Origin: Bacillus sp. JCM 19034
GTDB taxonomy: Bacteria > Bacillota > Bacilli > Bacillales > Bacillaceae_D
DNA length: 64,000 bases
NCBI RefSeq assembly: GCF_001310635.1
Contig: NZ_BAXR01000005.1
Coordinates: forward strand, 1 to 64,000
Reading direction: 5' to 3'
The notes beneath the pieces were generated by a model that was not told where the DNA came from, did no database searches, and saw only the letters and a list, made by a program, of their open reading frames with translations. Position numbers and translations under genes: made by a program. Positions 10,027-19,198 of the stretch are shown piece by piece (the stretch's first letter is position 1; every line of letters begins with the position of its first letter).

Positions 10027-10653
10027 CTATTTATAAATGAGCACTTCATTTGTTTGAACATCTACGATACGTGTTCGAACATCATTCTTTGAAATAAAGA
10101 CAGCGGTACCATCCTTGACAATACAATAAGCAATAGGTATTGATATGTCTGAATCGCGAAACGAACCGTCTGCATGACTAGTTCCAATAATCATCGTTTT
10201 GTAGTCGATTGCTATTTTAGTAGCTTCAGCAATCCATTCTGCAAACTGTTCCTCACTAAACATCCCTACACCAATCGGATGTACGATTAAGTCTACACCT
10301 TGATAATCCGTCCCTTTTATTCTTTGAACGATTAATTCATCGCATAGAATGTGACCTATTTTCATGTCTTCTACTTCGACAAAAGCTGTTGTGCTATATT
10401 TCACTCTGTCTAATATAATTTCACCAGAACGATTAATGATTAATGCTCTGTCTTTTGGCTTTTCTTGTAGCCTTCTATATCCTCCGATTAACACGGTATT
10501 AAATCTTCTAGCTACTTCACACGCTTTTTTAATATTTTCATTTAAATATCCCTCAGGAAAAATAACAGCATCTATATCCGGATTTTCTGTTATCTCTCCT
10601 TCGAGTTGTTTAATCTGTTTTTCTAGTTTTGGTTGGAGGATTAAGACTTTCAC
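10027..10653 (-). CDS. Carbon-nitrogen hydrolase family protein (short)
   Basis: Nitrilase-superfamily amidohydrolase with the Glu-Lys-Cys triad visible: Glu34 in FPEGY, Lys85 in DRVKYS and Cys104 in ILCDE. At 208 residues it is shorter than typical members (about 260-300), missing C-terminal secondary structure but not the active site. Substrate unknown. The start is GTG at 10653 behind AAGGTGA. Confidence 0.8.
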   Translation of the reverse strand: MKVLILQPKLEKQIKQLEGEITENPDIDAVIFPEGYLNENIKKACEVARRFNTVLIGGYRRLQEKPKDRALIINRSGEIILDRVKYSTTAFVEVEDMKIGHILCDELIVQRIKGTDYQGVDLIVHPIGVGMFSEEQFAEWIAEATKIAIDYKTMIIGTSHADGSFRDSDISIPIAYCIVKDGTAVFISKNDVRTRIVDVQTNEVLIYK

Positions 10654-10728
10654 TCACTCACCTTCTATCAAAAAGAGTTTATGTACATTTTTCAATGTAA
10701 TCTGTAATCCGACCGAATTTAGATCAAA

Positions 10729-11064
10729 TTACCTTAACGCATCCTCATCGTCTTCATGATTTATTTGCTGTAAAATCCACGTTTCACTATCTTCCTGTTT
10801 GTAGGAAGCAAAATACGTTTTCCCTTCTTCTATTAAGTTCCATACCATAGGTTCCTCAATGAAGATTCTTAACGGCTCTTCCTTTGTATCACCGTTAGGA
10901 TCAAAAGCAACAATCCATGCTTCACTATAATCCTCTGAAAATTGTTTGTTAATTACTTCAATCATTGATGCAGTAGAACCTAAATTCGTTTCATCAGAAG
11001 AACAACTAGTAAGAATGCTGGCCATGATCGCTACAACGATTAAACAAGAGATGTTAAGTTTCAT
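10729..11064 (-). CDS. Small lipoprotein, 111 aa
   Basis: Secreted and lipid-anchored protein of unknown function. It starts MKLNISCLIVVAIMASILTS, followed by a lipobox Cys at about residue 21. The mature part is acidic, with no known domain. A GAGGAG site precedes the ATG. It may belong with the C-N hydrolase downstream. Confidence 0.75.
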   Translation of the reverse strand: MKLNISCLIVVAIMASILTSCSSDETNLGSTASMIEVINKQFSEDYSEAWIVAFDPNGDTKEEPLRIFIEEPMVWNLIEEGKTYFASYKQEDSETWILQQINHEDDEDALR

Positions 11065-11185
11065 TTTATTTCTCCTCTATTATGTTAAATGCATATTCTT
11101 TGCACACGTACAGGTTAACTTAGAAGACAATACCTAGCATCATCTACATGATTGGACTTTTCGAAAGCTTGCCTTGAAACAGGTC

Positions 11186-11885
11186 TTACACAAATAGTAA
11201 TACTGCAAATACTCCCAAATGTCGTAATCTACGCACGGCACATCTCCTTTCACTTAAGAGTATAAAACGATTTCTATAAACCACCAAAGAGATACATAAG
11301 AATATCAAACTTCTCAAGTATGAAAAAAACAATAAGGACAGTGGAACAACCTTCACATACTGCTTCTTTGACTTTGGCAATATAATAAGTAGCATTAGTG
11401 CCAGAAAAAGTTCAAACCCAACGTCGATGGAAAATAGGTAGACCTTGTGTAAGCAATAATCCAATAGGTAATGCAGCACAAAAAGCTGCACTCCACCCCT
11501 CACCTTTACTAAACCAGACGATGTATGCTGCTATAGGCGAAGCAAGTGCAATCGCTCCCCATCGTAAAAAATAATAAGTTGGGAAAAAGCCAAATAATAG
11601 TTGTGAATAAAGATAGTAGGCTAGTAATATCCCAAAAAAGATAAAGAATACATTAAGAGCGACATAAATAGGCCTCTTGCTCCAAAAAGCAATGAGAGTC
11701 GCCAACACAACCCATATTTCTAGATTTGTAGTAACATCACTAATAAAGCTGAAGACTATGCCAGTTATACTATCATTAGAAGGGATCGTATCAGTAAATT
11801 AAGCAATTACCCCTAATAAAATGCCGGTAATAAAACAAGCAGTTATATGTAGAAGCATTTGTTTCTTAATTTGTTCTTGACACAT
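11186..11885 (-). pseudogene. Multi-spanning membrane protein, interrupted by stop and frameshift
   Basis: A gene with a GGAGG site starts at ATG 11885 (MCQEQIKKQMLLHITACF), meets an in-frame TAA at 11801-11799 (after LLGVIA), continues in the same frame through FSFISDVTTNLEIWVVLATL, and shifts frame near 11420 into IDVGFELFLALMLLII. About six hydrophobic segments would be present in the full product. Function not recognised. With two independent lesions, this is the locus where true decay is most plausible. Confidence 0.65.
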
Positions 11886-12109
11886 TATTATCCTCCAACA
11901 CAATCGAAAATTCCTCAATATGGAATAAACACATTTTCATTATACATGAATTCTAAACGGGCACTATCATATATTTTTACGGTCTTACGTACACACTGCC
12001 CTTTTTTGTAAAAAAGTGTACAAAGCCCAATCCATAACAGACTATGATCATAAATTATAGTAGTCCTCTATGTTGAGGAAATATTTAAAAATCAGAAAGG
12101 GGATTTATG

Positions 12110-12397
12110 ATGTCACAAAACTTAGGGCTTGAAAATCTTCTAAAAGAGCTTCTTGATAAAAAGAGAGATGACAAATGTGGGGACGATAAATGTGGGGTAG
12201 AACAAGTTCTTAAAAATCTTCCTCCAAACTATCCTGTTGGTGGTGTCTTCGTAAAAGGTAAGCTTATTCCAGTAGCGTTTTTCTCAAACGTTTGTGATTG
12301 TCTAGCATACTTTTTAGATGAAGAGGGTCAAGTTGTTGTGCTAGAAGTCGATAAAATTACTGGTATCGCTTTTGGTGAAGCACCAGAACCGCTTTAA
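12110..12397 (+). CDS. Small Cys-containing protein, paralogue of the convergent neighbour
   Basis: About 95 residues, function unknown. An N-terminal helix is followed by a short direct repeat (DDKCGDDKCG). A beta-rich domain begins LKNLPPNYPVGGVFVKGKLI and ends VDKITGIAFG. The same domain occurs in the convergent gene at 12438-12902 (LPANYPVYEVLLNG to VNKIDGVRWG). ATG at 12110 fits AAAGGGG better than ATG at 12107. Position next to the mnx cluster suggests a spore-surface protein, which is inference. Confidence 0.7.
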   Translation: MSQNLGLENLLKELLDKKRDDKCGDDKCGVEQVLKNLPPNYPVGGVFVKGKLIPVAFFSNVCDCLAYFLDEEGQVVVLEVDKITGIAFGEAPEPL

Positions 12398-12410
12398 TCT
12401 TTTAACAATA

Positions 12411-12437
12411 GGGGAAAGAGACGATCTTTCCCTCATT
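12411..12437. terminator. Bidirectional hairpin between convergent paralogues
   Basis: GGGGAAAGA and TCTTTCCCT form a short stem around GACGA, followed by CATTTTAT on the plus strand. It lies between two convergent stop codons. Confidence 0.6.
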
Positions 12438-12902
12438 TTATTCTAGATCCTCACTGCCCCAACGTACGCCATCAATTTTGTTTACATGTAACGAATTAAT
12501 GCTATCCTCATTTGAAAAATGGACCAGCTCTCCTTCCGTATTTAAAAAGCGTGTAGTAGGCACAACACAGCCATTAAGCAATACTTCATATACTGGGTAA
12601 TTTGCTGGTAAAGACTCGAACACTTTTTTAAATGGGGTAGCGTTTGTCAATGATTTTACTTTTGTTTCGAGTTCTTTTATTCGTTTTCTTTGCTCACGAC
12701 TTTCTTCCATTAATACTTGAAGTAGATCACTGTCTGTAACCTGATTGTTTATGTCAGGCGGTTGAATGAATTGCTGTAATTCTTTTTCTATTTGATTTAT
12801 TACATGGCGATCTTTAGCGTGTTCTGAATAATAAAAGCTTTGATTCGCCTTCATGTTATCGTTATTTACGAGATACGGTAATGATTTAGGGCGTCTTTTC
12901 AT
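12438..12902 (-). CDS. Hypothetical protein with coiled coil and the 12.1-kb paralogous domain
   Basis: 154 residues: a basic N-terminus (MKRRPKSLPYLV), a middle coiled-coil-like part (EESREQRKRIKELETKVKSL, about residues 70-90), then a C-terminal domain of about 60 residues matching the small gene at 12110 (LPANYPVYEVLLNG, LHVNKIDGVRWG). No signal peptide or membrane helix. Function unknown. The shared domain in convergent genes suggests duplication with inversion. Confidence 0.7.
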   Translation of the reverse strand: MKRRPKSLPYLVNNDNMKANQSFYYSEHAKDRHVINQIEKELQQFIQPPDINNQVTDSDLLQVLMEESREQRKRIKELETKVKSLTNATPFKKVFESLPANYPVYEVLLNGCVVPTTRFLNTEGELVHFSNEDSINSLHVNKIDGVRWGSEDLE

Positions 12903-13043
12903 AACATTTTTGAACTCCTTTCCAAAAAATATAACGTGTAATTTAACTAAAAATGGTAAATGTTACTAGTCTATTGTACCTTTCACATTTATTCTAGTCT
13001 CATATGATAAAGTATCTTTTCGAGAAAAGAGGTGAATGAATAT

Positions 13044-13583
13044 ATGAGTCACGGCTTTGAATGCCATTCATGTGGCAGATTTCGAAATGACTTTTTCTCA
13101 CGTTGTTCTTGTGGAATAGACTTCCGTCACCGTCACCATGATTTCCACCGAAGACATGATTGTCGTAGTTTATGTGATTGCAAAAGGGATCATTTCAAAG
13201 ATTGCCATTGCATCGATAGAGATAGACATCATAGACACAGAGATTGCGATTTCAGACATCGTGAAAGATTTTGCGATGACCGATTTAATGTTCGTTTAAG
13301 AGGGTTAGAAGGTGGCTTTGCTTTCAGGTTACGCCAGCTTGTCGGCTGTGTAGTTAAATTGGAAGTTGAATGCGGTGATGAGTGTAACGTATTTATAGGA
13401 ACGATTTGCCATGTTGGCCGAGATTTTGTTGAAATTGAAAAAATTGATGAAGAAAGAAGACGCCGCAGAGATTGCCATTGCAGTAGTCGCACTAAACACA
13501 AAGAGCGTAAAGATGATTTCGTGATCATCCCTCTCGATGAAATCAAAGCAATAAAAGTAGAAGATGATAAAAAGCACTGTTAA
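13044..13583 (+). CDS. Cys/His/Arg-rich protein with small beta-barrel domain
   Basis: 179 residues. The first 80 or so residues are extraordinarily rich in Cys (11), His (about 13) and Arg, with patterns such as CHSCGRF, CSCGIDFRHRHHDFHRR and DCHCIDRDRHHRHRDC, suggesting metal binding or cross-linking as in spore coat proteins. The second part (RQLVGCVVKLEVECGDE, ICHVGRDFVEIEKID, FVIIPLDEIKAIKVE) resembles the small Sm/DUF2642-like barrels in the neighbouring mnx genes. ATG 13044 has AGAGGTGA at 8-base spacing. Convergent with the mnx operon. Function is inferred from composition and context only. Confidence 0.75.
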   Translation: MSHGFECHSCGRFRNDFFSRCSCGIDFRHRHHDFHRRHDCRSLCDCKRDHFKDCHCIDRDRHHRHRDCDFRHRERFCDDRFNVRLRGLEGGFAFRLRQLVGCVVKLEVECGDECNVFIGTICHVGRDFVEIEKIDEERRRRRDCHCSSRTKHKERKDDFVIIPLDEIKAIKVEDDKKHC

Positions 13584-13596
13584 TGAATGAATGTAG

Positions 13597-13641
13597 AATA
13601 ATCAGTGTGCTTCCTGTTGTAAGCACCCTGATTATTCTTTT
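13597..13641. terminator. Bidirectional terminator at the end of the mnx cluster
   Basis: AATAATCAG pairs with CTGATTATT, with GTGCTT/AAGCAC extending the stem inward, followed by CTTTTTC on the plus strand. It lies between the stop of the Cys/His-rich gene and the stop of the last mnx-strand gene. Confidence 0.85.
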
Positions 13642-13647
13642 TCATCC

Positions 13648-14433
13648 CTATTTTGCCCTTCTCGATTTCCTTCTCATCTTTTTCCGAGATTCCTTTCTAA
13701 TTTTCAGCAAATAAATATCTTCCAAATTCATTACTATTTTTCTTCTACGCATAAACGTTAACTTATCCGCATTAATATCTATAAAGCTTGCTCTAATAAG
13801 GTTTCTTTTCATAACGATATAGACTTGTTTTCCTAAATGGAAGCATAGGAAGGTTTTTAAATCTAACCCGAAAAATAACTGAATTAATTCCGGTGATTGA
13901 CCAACTGTTGCCCCAAAGTCTAACGTTATCGCCCTTCGCAGGCATGGGTCAAACGTTACCTCCTGCTCATGTTCTTCCTTACGAACTTCATCATGTTTAA
14001 TAGAGCATACATCTTCTAGTCGAAAAACCTTCAGAAAACGTTCATCCTCCAATAAGACGAAATCTCTTCCAACTAAACAGACGACCCCTTGAACTAATTT
14101 CTTCCTGCCCTCTTCTTGTTTTGCAAGCTCAACCTTAATAAACTGTCCCTTTAATCCTTCAAATGCTTCCCGTAATCTCTCCTCCTCAACGTCGGCGGCC
14201 TCTTCCACGTCTCGTCTTGATAGGGCAAGACTTAGCAATAATTCATTCGCCTCTTCAATTCTTCTCTCCAAATCTTCAAGTTCTTCCGGAGATAAGCACG
14301 TATTTGGCGACGGGAATTTAGGAGTCGGAATTCTCTCTTGGCAGCATTCTTCTGGGATACAAAAGTCATCTGGTGCATCCGCTGGCACAAAAGATGGACA
14401 GTGAAATTCATTGCAATGATTATGATGATTCAT
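13648..14433 (-). CDS. MnxG-linked protein with two barrel-like segments, 261 aa
   Basis: Unrecognised by name. The ATG follows the mnxG stop directly (TAG then ATG), and the ribosome binding site lies inside the mnxG end, so the genes are translationally coupled. N-terminal His/Cys stretch (MNHHNHCNEFHCPSF), then an acidic helix, then two segments like the small barrels nearby: VQGVVCLVGRDFVLLEDERF and LIRASFIDINADKLTFMRRR. The C-terminus is strongly basic (KESRKKMRRKSRRAK). A role in assembly or copper/manganese handling of the oxidase is inference. Confidence 0.78.
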   Translation of the reverse strand: MNHHNHCNEFHCPSFVPADAPDDFCIPEECCQERIPTPKFPSPNTCLSPEELEDLERRIEEANELLLSLALSRRDVEEAADVEEERLREAFEGLKGQFIKVELAKQEEGRKKLVQGVVCLVGRDFVLLEDERFLKVFRLEDVCSIKHDEVRKEEHEQEVTFDPCLRRAITLDFGATVGQSPELIQLFFGLDLKTFLCFHLGKQVYIVMKRNLIRASFIDINADKLTFMRRRKIVMNLEDIYLLKIRKESRKKMRRKSRRAK

Positions 14434-17400
14434 CTATTCCACCTCCTCTATGTTGCAAGGTAACTCTATAATCGGTGGAAGATAAGGCTGCATTTGGCCA
14501 TGAACACGAATGATCCCCACATCCCCAATTCGATATCCCAGCGAATATTACCTGACCGGTACATATAATCTCCTGGGAAGTTGTATAACCCTCCAGCTCC
14601 TCCAGTAAGACGTGCATCAAGCTCGTGACCAATAATATTTTGGCCCTCTACAGAACGGAATCTCGATTCCACATCTTCTCGATCCCTTTTCCAGTAATGT
14701 CCATGGATATGGAACGTATGGGATCGTCTCCTTTCCGCAGGCACGACTAGGCGAACGGTTGTCGGTTCCCCTGCATATGCCTCAAATACAGGAGTAGAAG
14801 GGTCACCAAATGTTTTCGAACTTGCCCAATCCTGAATCGTAAATTGTTCCGTGTAGCGATTAATGATACGTTCAGTTCTGTAATTAAAGCCTCTCGATCC
14901 TTGATCATACGTATCAACTTCACCAAGATCAGTTTCTTCAATTAATCCATCTGGTGGATCGACGATTAATTGTCCGTTTTTATCTAATAATCGAACACCG
15001 TCATGCATAAGCAGGACAAATTCACGGAAATCAGGTAATAATGGATTAGAAATAATCACATTTGCTCCTGATTTTACTGGCTTTAACGTATGAGGATCAA
15101 GATAGACGGAACCTCTATGTTCTGCTATAAACGCCCCAAATGCACCATGATGACGGTGATTTCTAATATCTGCCATATCCCATAAATTGCAAGCACCAAA
15201 TGCTTTATCAACATACCAACGATACGTAATTGATTCTCCTGGACCAACTGTTTGGTCTGGATTAAAACCAACTGTTTCCCCACTCGACGTTTTTATATCA
15301 AAGTCAATTAAATTCGGATGAAGCGAAATACGCGGAGATGGAGGATAAAAGGCCGGTACTTTGACATCTGGGTAGCCGTGGACACCATCCTTGTTATGGA
15401 ACAGCTCTGGATCGAGTTTGTTTAGTAAGTTAATCTCTACACATTCACCGGCATTAGCCTAATGACTAAAGGCTCCGGATTTACTTTTCCTGATAATATA
15501 TCTACCACATCTTCTGCTAAGGCAAAGACAATGCCATATGGGTCATGATCTCCAAATTTGTTATACTCAATACAAGTTTGAAAGGCGACAACGTCAAACC
15601 TGCGAATAATTGCTCCATCTGGACAAATACAGCCATCATCGATCGCTGGCTCTGGTGGACATCCTGTCACTTCTTTGAGCGGGGTTTCTCTTGGCAGTGG
15701 TGACGGTTGATCTGGCAAAGGGATTAAGTCATCTACCAACTCGTCGTAAGCCCGTAAAATGCCCCACGTCCCGATCCAAAGGTCTTCGACATCTTCAAAC
15801 GCCCATAAATAATCACCTGACCGTGGAATAAACGTCTCAAACGTAAACGATTCCGATATTCCCAGATGCTCTTGATTCCTATCATTTGATTCCACATCAC
15901 GACGCTCTTCATTCCAGCGAAGTCCATGGGCCACAAAGCTATGACTTTCTTCATGAGCCCTTGTAACACTCTAAAACGAATCGAATCACCAGCATAAGCC
16001 CGAAGCAACGGTGTGATTGGGTCACCGTGTACCGTCGAACTAAAGGAATAGGCAGGATCACAATTTTTATCTAGACGAAATTGCAATGGCTCATTTTTGT
16101 AATTGACACCAAACACACCTGGATCATCTTGAGAGCCAGGAAATGGCGGAGGTGCTAGCGGACATTTGTCTTCATCGAAAAGTAGTGCAAAATCATGAAT
16201 AAATAGCGTATAATCACGATAATCTGGAATTAGAGGGTTCGTTACCGTTACTTGTGTTCCGTGGTCTACTTCTTCCCCGGTACTAGAGTCAAACACACAA
16301 GAAAACCGTGGAAGGATATTAATGGAACCAAATAAGCCATGCTGTTGATGCACCGCTGCAAACAAATGATCATGGAAAAATGTTGCTTTTAGCTCAACGT
16401 CGGCAAACCACTCGTAACGGATCGTTTCACCTGGTAGAACGCTACTGTCATAATTCCAGCCTACATTCGCAGCATCTGATACGAGCACGTCAAATTTCAC
16501 AAAGTGGACATGCAATGCGGTTTCATAGGTTCTCGTGACAAGTTGAAATGCATCTCCTTCCAGAATATTTGGCAGCCGATTCGTGAAATTAATACGAATA
16601 CATGAACCAGCTTCTGCTATTAAAACGAGAGGCTCTGGCTCTTTTCTTCCGGCCAACACATCTTCAACATCTTCATCTAACACGAAAATACGTCCTTTTG
16701 GATCATGCCAGCCTTGTCGGTTATATATAATAGGCAGCTCGATCGCCGAAACGTTAAATTCCTTCACGACAGGATTCCCAATACAAGTTTCTACAAATAC
16801 CGCTCCTGGACGAGCATTTGGAACCGCTGCGTTCTCTTCTAATTCTGTCATTTCTCTCCCACCAACAATGCCAAGCGGTGGCCTTGGAGCTTTACAACCA
16901 ACTTTCCCAGGAATAAAGTTAGGAAAACCAGGTTTCTCTAGCGTTGGCCTTGGTGGACACGGGCGATCTGGCAGAGGCTGTAACGGTTTTATTGGAACAC
17001 CGTTTGGATAGCATTGAGAGCCATCTTGTAACGTATCGAAAATGCGGTTAATATTCCACATCCCATCTTCAAAATGAGGATATAAATGGCAATGCATGAT
17101 TACATCACCTATTGCTCCGTGCAAGCTTCCTAAACCATAAAGAGGCTCAATTGTATATTTATTTTGTGGGCTAATCGCTTGGGAATCTTTTGTAAAAGAA
17201 TCGACATCATCTGGATTAAACAACCATTGATGGACGTGATAATGGAAGACATGTGTTTCTTTCACACCGCCATGCACTAAACGAACTTTGACCGGATCGC
17301 CGACATACCCTCTCATAATTGGGGTTGCGGGATCACCAAATACCCACGAGTCATGGTGAACTTCTTCGGAATCACAATCAGGACAAACAACGCCCTCTTC

Positions 17401-18093
17401 TAGTAAGCGTGCTCGATTGTGTAACGGCTCTGAGCGATAATTGATTGCATGCACCGATTCTGCGGGCTGACCAGTCATCGGGTTTATCCGCTCATTTCCC
17501 GTTAAATCATCATTTTCTGGTTCATCATGAAAAAATAGCCATACTCTCTAAACGAAGGTAAAATGGGGTGGTGAACATCGGCGATCGCACCACTATTTAT
17601 TGGTCCACCTGTTACGGGATCGGTCCAAGTGGATCCTCGATGCTGAACGAACAATGCCCCAAATAAGCCATGAATATTTGTACCTAAATCTTCTCCATCA
17701 ATTGGATTAGCCACATCTGAGAAATAATAAATCCCTTCATTATTTGCCTTCAGACAATATAAAATTTCTCCACCAGGAGGCACCGTTGTATCTTCGTTAA
17801 AGCCCACATTAGCTCCATCAGAGGTCATAACATCATAGTTTGCTTCTTGGAAATGCATTGAGGAAGGTGTTTTTAATTGATTTTCGAAAAGTATTTCTAC
17901 TTCATCGCCTTCGTTGGCCCGAATGGTCAGAGGTTCAACTAAGTCAATAGGTGTGAATGGATTTTTTTTAACTAGCTCCCTAACTAGCTCCTCATTTTCC
18001 TTTAATACATACATTCGGCCATCCGGATCATGATCCCAAATTGTTATAAACAATTCTGATCGGGATCGCAACGACATGATATCGTCTTAGCAT
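14434..18093 (-). pseudogene. mnxG: MnxG-type multicopper manganese oxidase, six cupredoxin domains, frames broken
   Basis: About 1,220 codons, matching the roughly 1,217 residues known for marine Bacillus MnxG, which oxidises Mn(II) to Mn(IV) oxide on the spore surface. Three similar modules of about 400 residues each hold two cupredoxin domains; each opens with a motif like WDHDPDGRMYVL, GWHDPKGRIFVL or GDHDPYGIVFAL. Copper motifs include HVFHYHVHQW and HCHLYPHFEDGM (module 1), HVHFVKFDV and FFHDHLF (module 2), and HTFHIHGHYW (module 3). Frame breaks lie near 18038, 17507, 15955, 15440 and 14505, nearly all repaired by one base in a homopolymer. The start is taken as ATG 18093 behind AAGGGAAG (MLRRYHVVAIPIRIVYN). 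It lies directly downstream of mnxF. I favour sequencing error over decay. Confidence 0.9.
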
Positions 18094-18115
18094 AATATTT
18101 CTTCCCTTCTTTCAT

Positions 18116-18399
18116 TTAAAATTCAGGAATTGTCGGCCATCCATCTCCACGTTCAATGTAAAAAACATGAATGGTATCAATATTAATTTGCCAAATGCGA
18201 TTTTCTAATTGTTCAATTTGCGTCCTTTCTACATCCATTACAATTTCGTTACCAACGACATCTAAAATGACACCAATATAAATAAACGGAAATTGTGGAA
18301 CGAGAATAAACGCTCGATTTCCAATGTATCTTGTAAATTCCTCGGCTATTGCTTCTATTCGCCAATCATAAGGATTTTACTTAACTGATAATTTGACAT
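18116..18399 (-). pseudogene. mnxF: MnxF-like subunit of the manganese oxidase complex, one-base frameshift
   Basis: Small copper-binding partner of MnxG in the Mnx complex. It starts MSNYQLSK, then loses one A near 18374 and continues NPYDWRIEAIAEEFTRYIGN, then AFILVPQFPFIYIG, and ends GDGWPTIPEF. Restored length is about 94 residues, close to known MnxF. The beta-rich centre (GVILDVVGNEIVMDVERTQ) looks like a small barrel. It lies 22 bases upstream of mnxG on the same strand. Without repair the frame ends after 14 codons. Confidence 0.82.
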
Positions 18400-18428
18400 A
18401 TTTGTCTCTCTCCTTCCGAAAATAGTAA

Positions 18429-19175
18429 TTACAATATCGGCATTCTAGTCGTTGGATCAAAACGTGTCATTCCAACAACTTTTTGAATTGGGAAGCTAAG
18501 CGGCGTTGGAAATTGGAAAAATGGGGCATTAGGCATTTTAATAATGACATCCTCTAACAAAATGGAACCTACTGTAACTTCAATGATTCTCCCAGTAAAG
18601 ATTGGACGAAATACTTGACCTAAAATATTTAGTTGATGAGATTCAAGAACGATTAAAACATCCTCACCAATTCGTTCTCTAAACAGATCAATTTCATTTA
18701 AACTTGAACCCGTCGTGCTCCGATAAGAACGTCCTTCCTTGTACTCTGATTGGTTTGTTATTGAATCCGTTCCTTCCACATTCTCTTCCTCTGGTTCCAC
18801 CGGTTGGTCGATTTCTTCCTCTCTCTCACCCTCTATTTTTTCTGGTTGATCGAATTCTTCCTCTCTTTCATCCTCCTCTACTGATTGGTCGATTTCTTCC
18901 TCTCTTTCATCCTCTTCTACTGGTTGGCCGAATTCTTCCTCTCTTTCATCCTCTTCTACTAGTTGGCCGAATTCTTCTTCACTCTCTTCCTCTATATCTT
19001 TTGGTAATGGATCTGTCTCTTCCACAGTCTTGTCCCGAGATTCCATTGTTATGGCATCTATTTCTTCTAGATTCTCGTCCCCTGCTTCCATTGTTTCAGG
19101 TTCCATATGCACACTTTTGCTCTTACGTTCAATAATGATCGGTGCCACATGTCTCTTCTTTTTGCTTTTATCCAT
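18429..19175 (-). CDS. MnxE-like protein with acidic repeat extension
   Basis: 248 residues. The C-terminal 90 or so residues (FRERIGEDVLIVLESHQLNI, FTGRIIEVTVGSILLEDVII, PNAPFFQFPTPLSFPIQKVV) form a compact beta-rich unit in the position of mnxE, just before mnxF, so I call it MnxE-like. The N-terminal 150 residues are very acidic and carry five or so degenerate copies of a 16-residue unit of the type VEEDEREEEFDQP. Known MnxE is only about 110 residues, so the extension is unusual. It could bind metal cations or act as a spacer; that is inference. TGGAGG precedes the ATG. Confidence 0.7.
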   Translation of the reverse strand: MDKSKKKRHVAPIIIERKSKSVHMEPETMEAGDENLEEIDAITMESRDKTVEETDPLPKDIEEESEEEFGQLVEEDEREEEFGQPVEEDEREEEIDQSVEEDEREEEFDQPEKIEGEREEEIDQPVEPEEENVEGTDSITNQSEYKEGRSYRSTTGSSLNEIDLFRERIGEDVLIVLESHQLNILGQVFRPIFTGRIIEVTVGSILLEDVIIKMPNAPFFQFPTPLSFPIQKVVGMTRFDPTTRMPIL

Positions 19176-19198
19176 AAACCTTTATCCTCCATTTCATC

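Noticed and set aside
14420..15176. Separate small multicopper oxidase genes and antisense frames inside 14.4-18.1 kb
   Set aside because: The pieces join in order into one MnxG-like protein after single-base repairs; internal ATGs lack binding sites.
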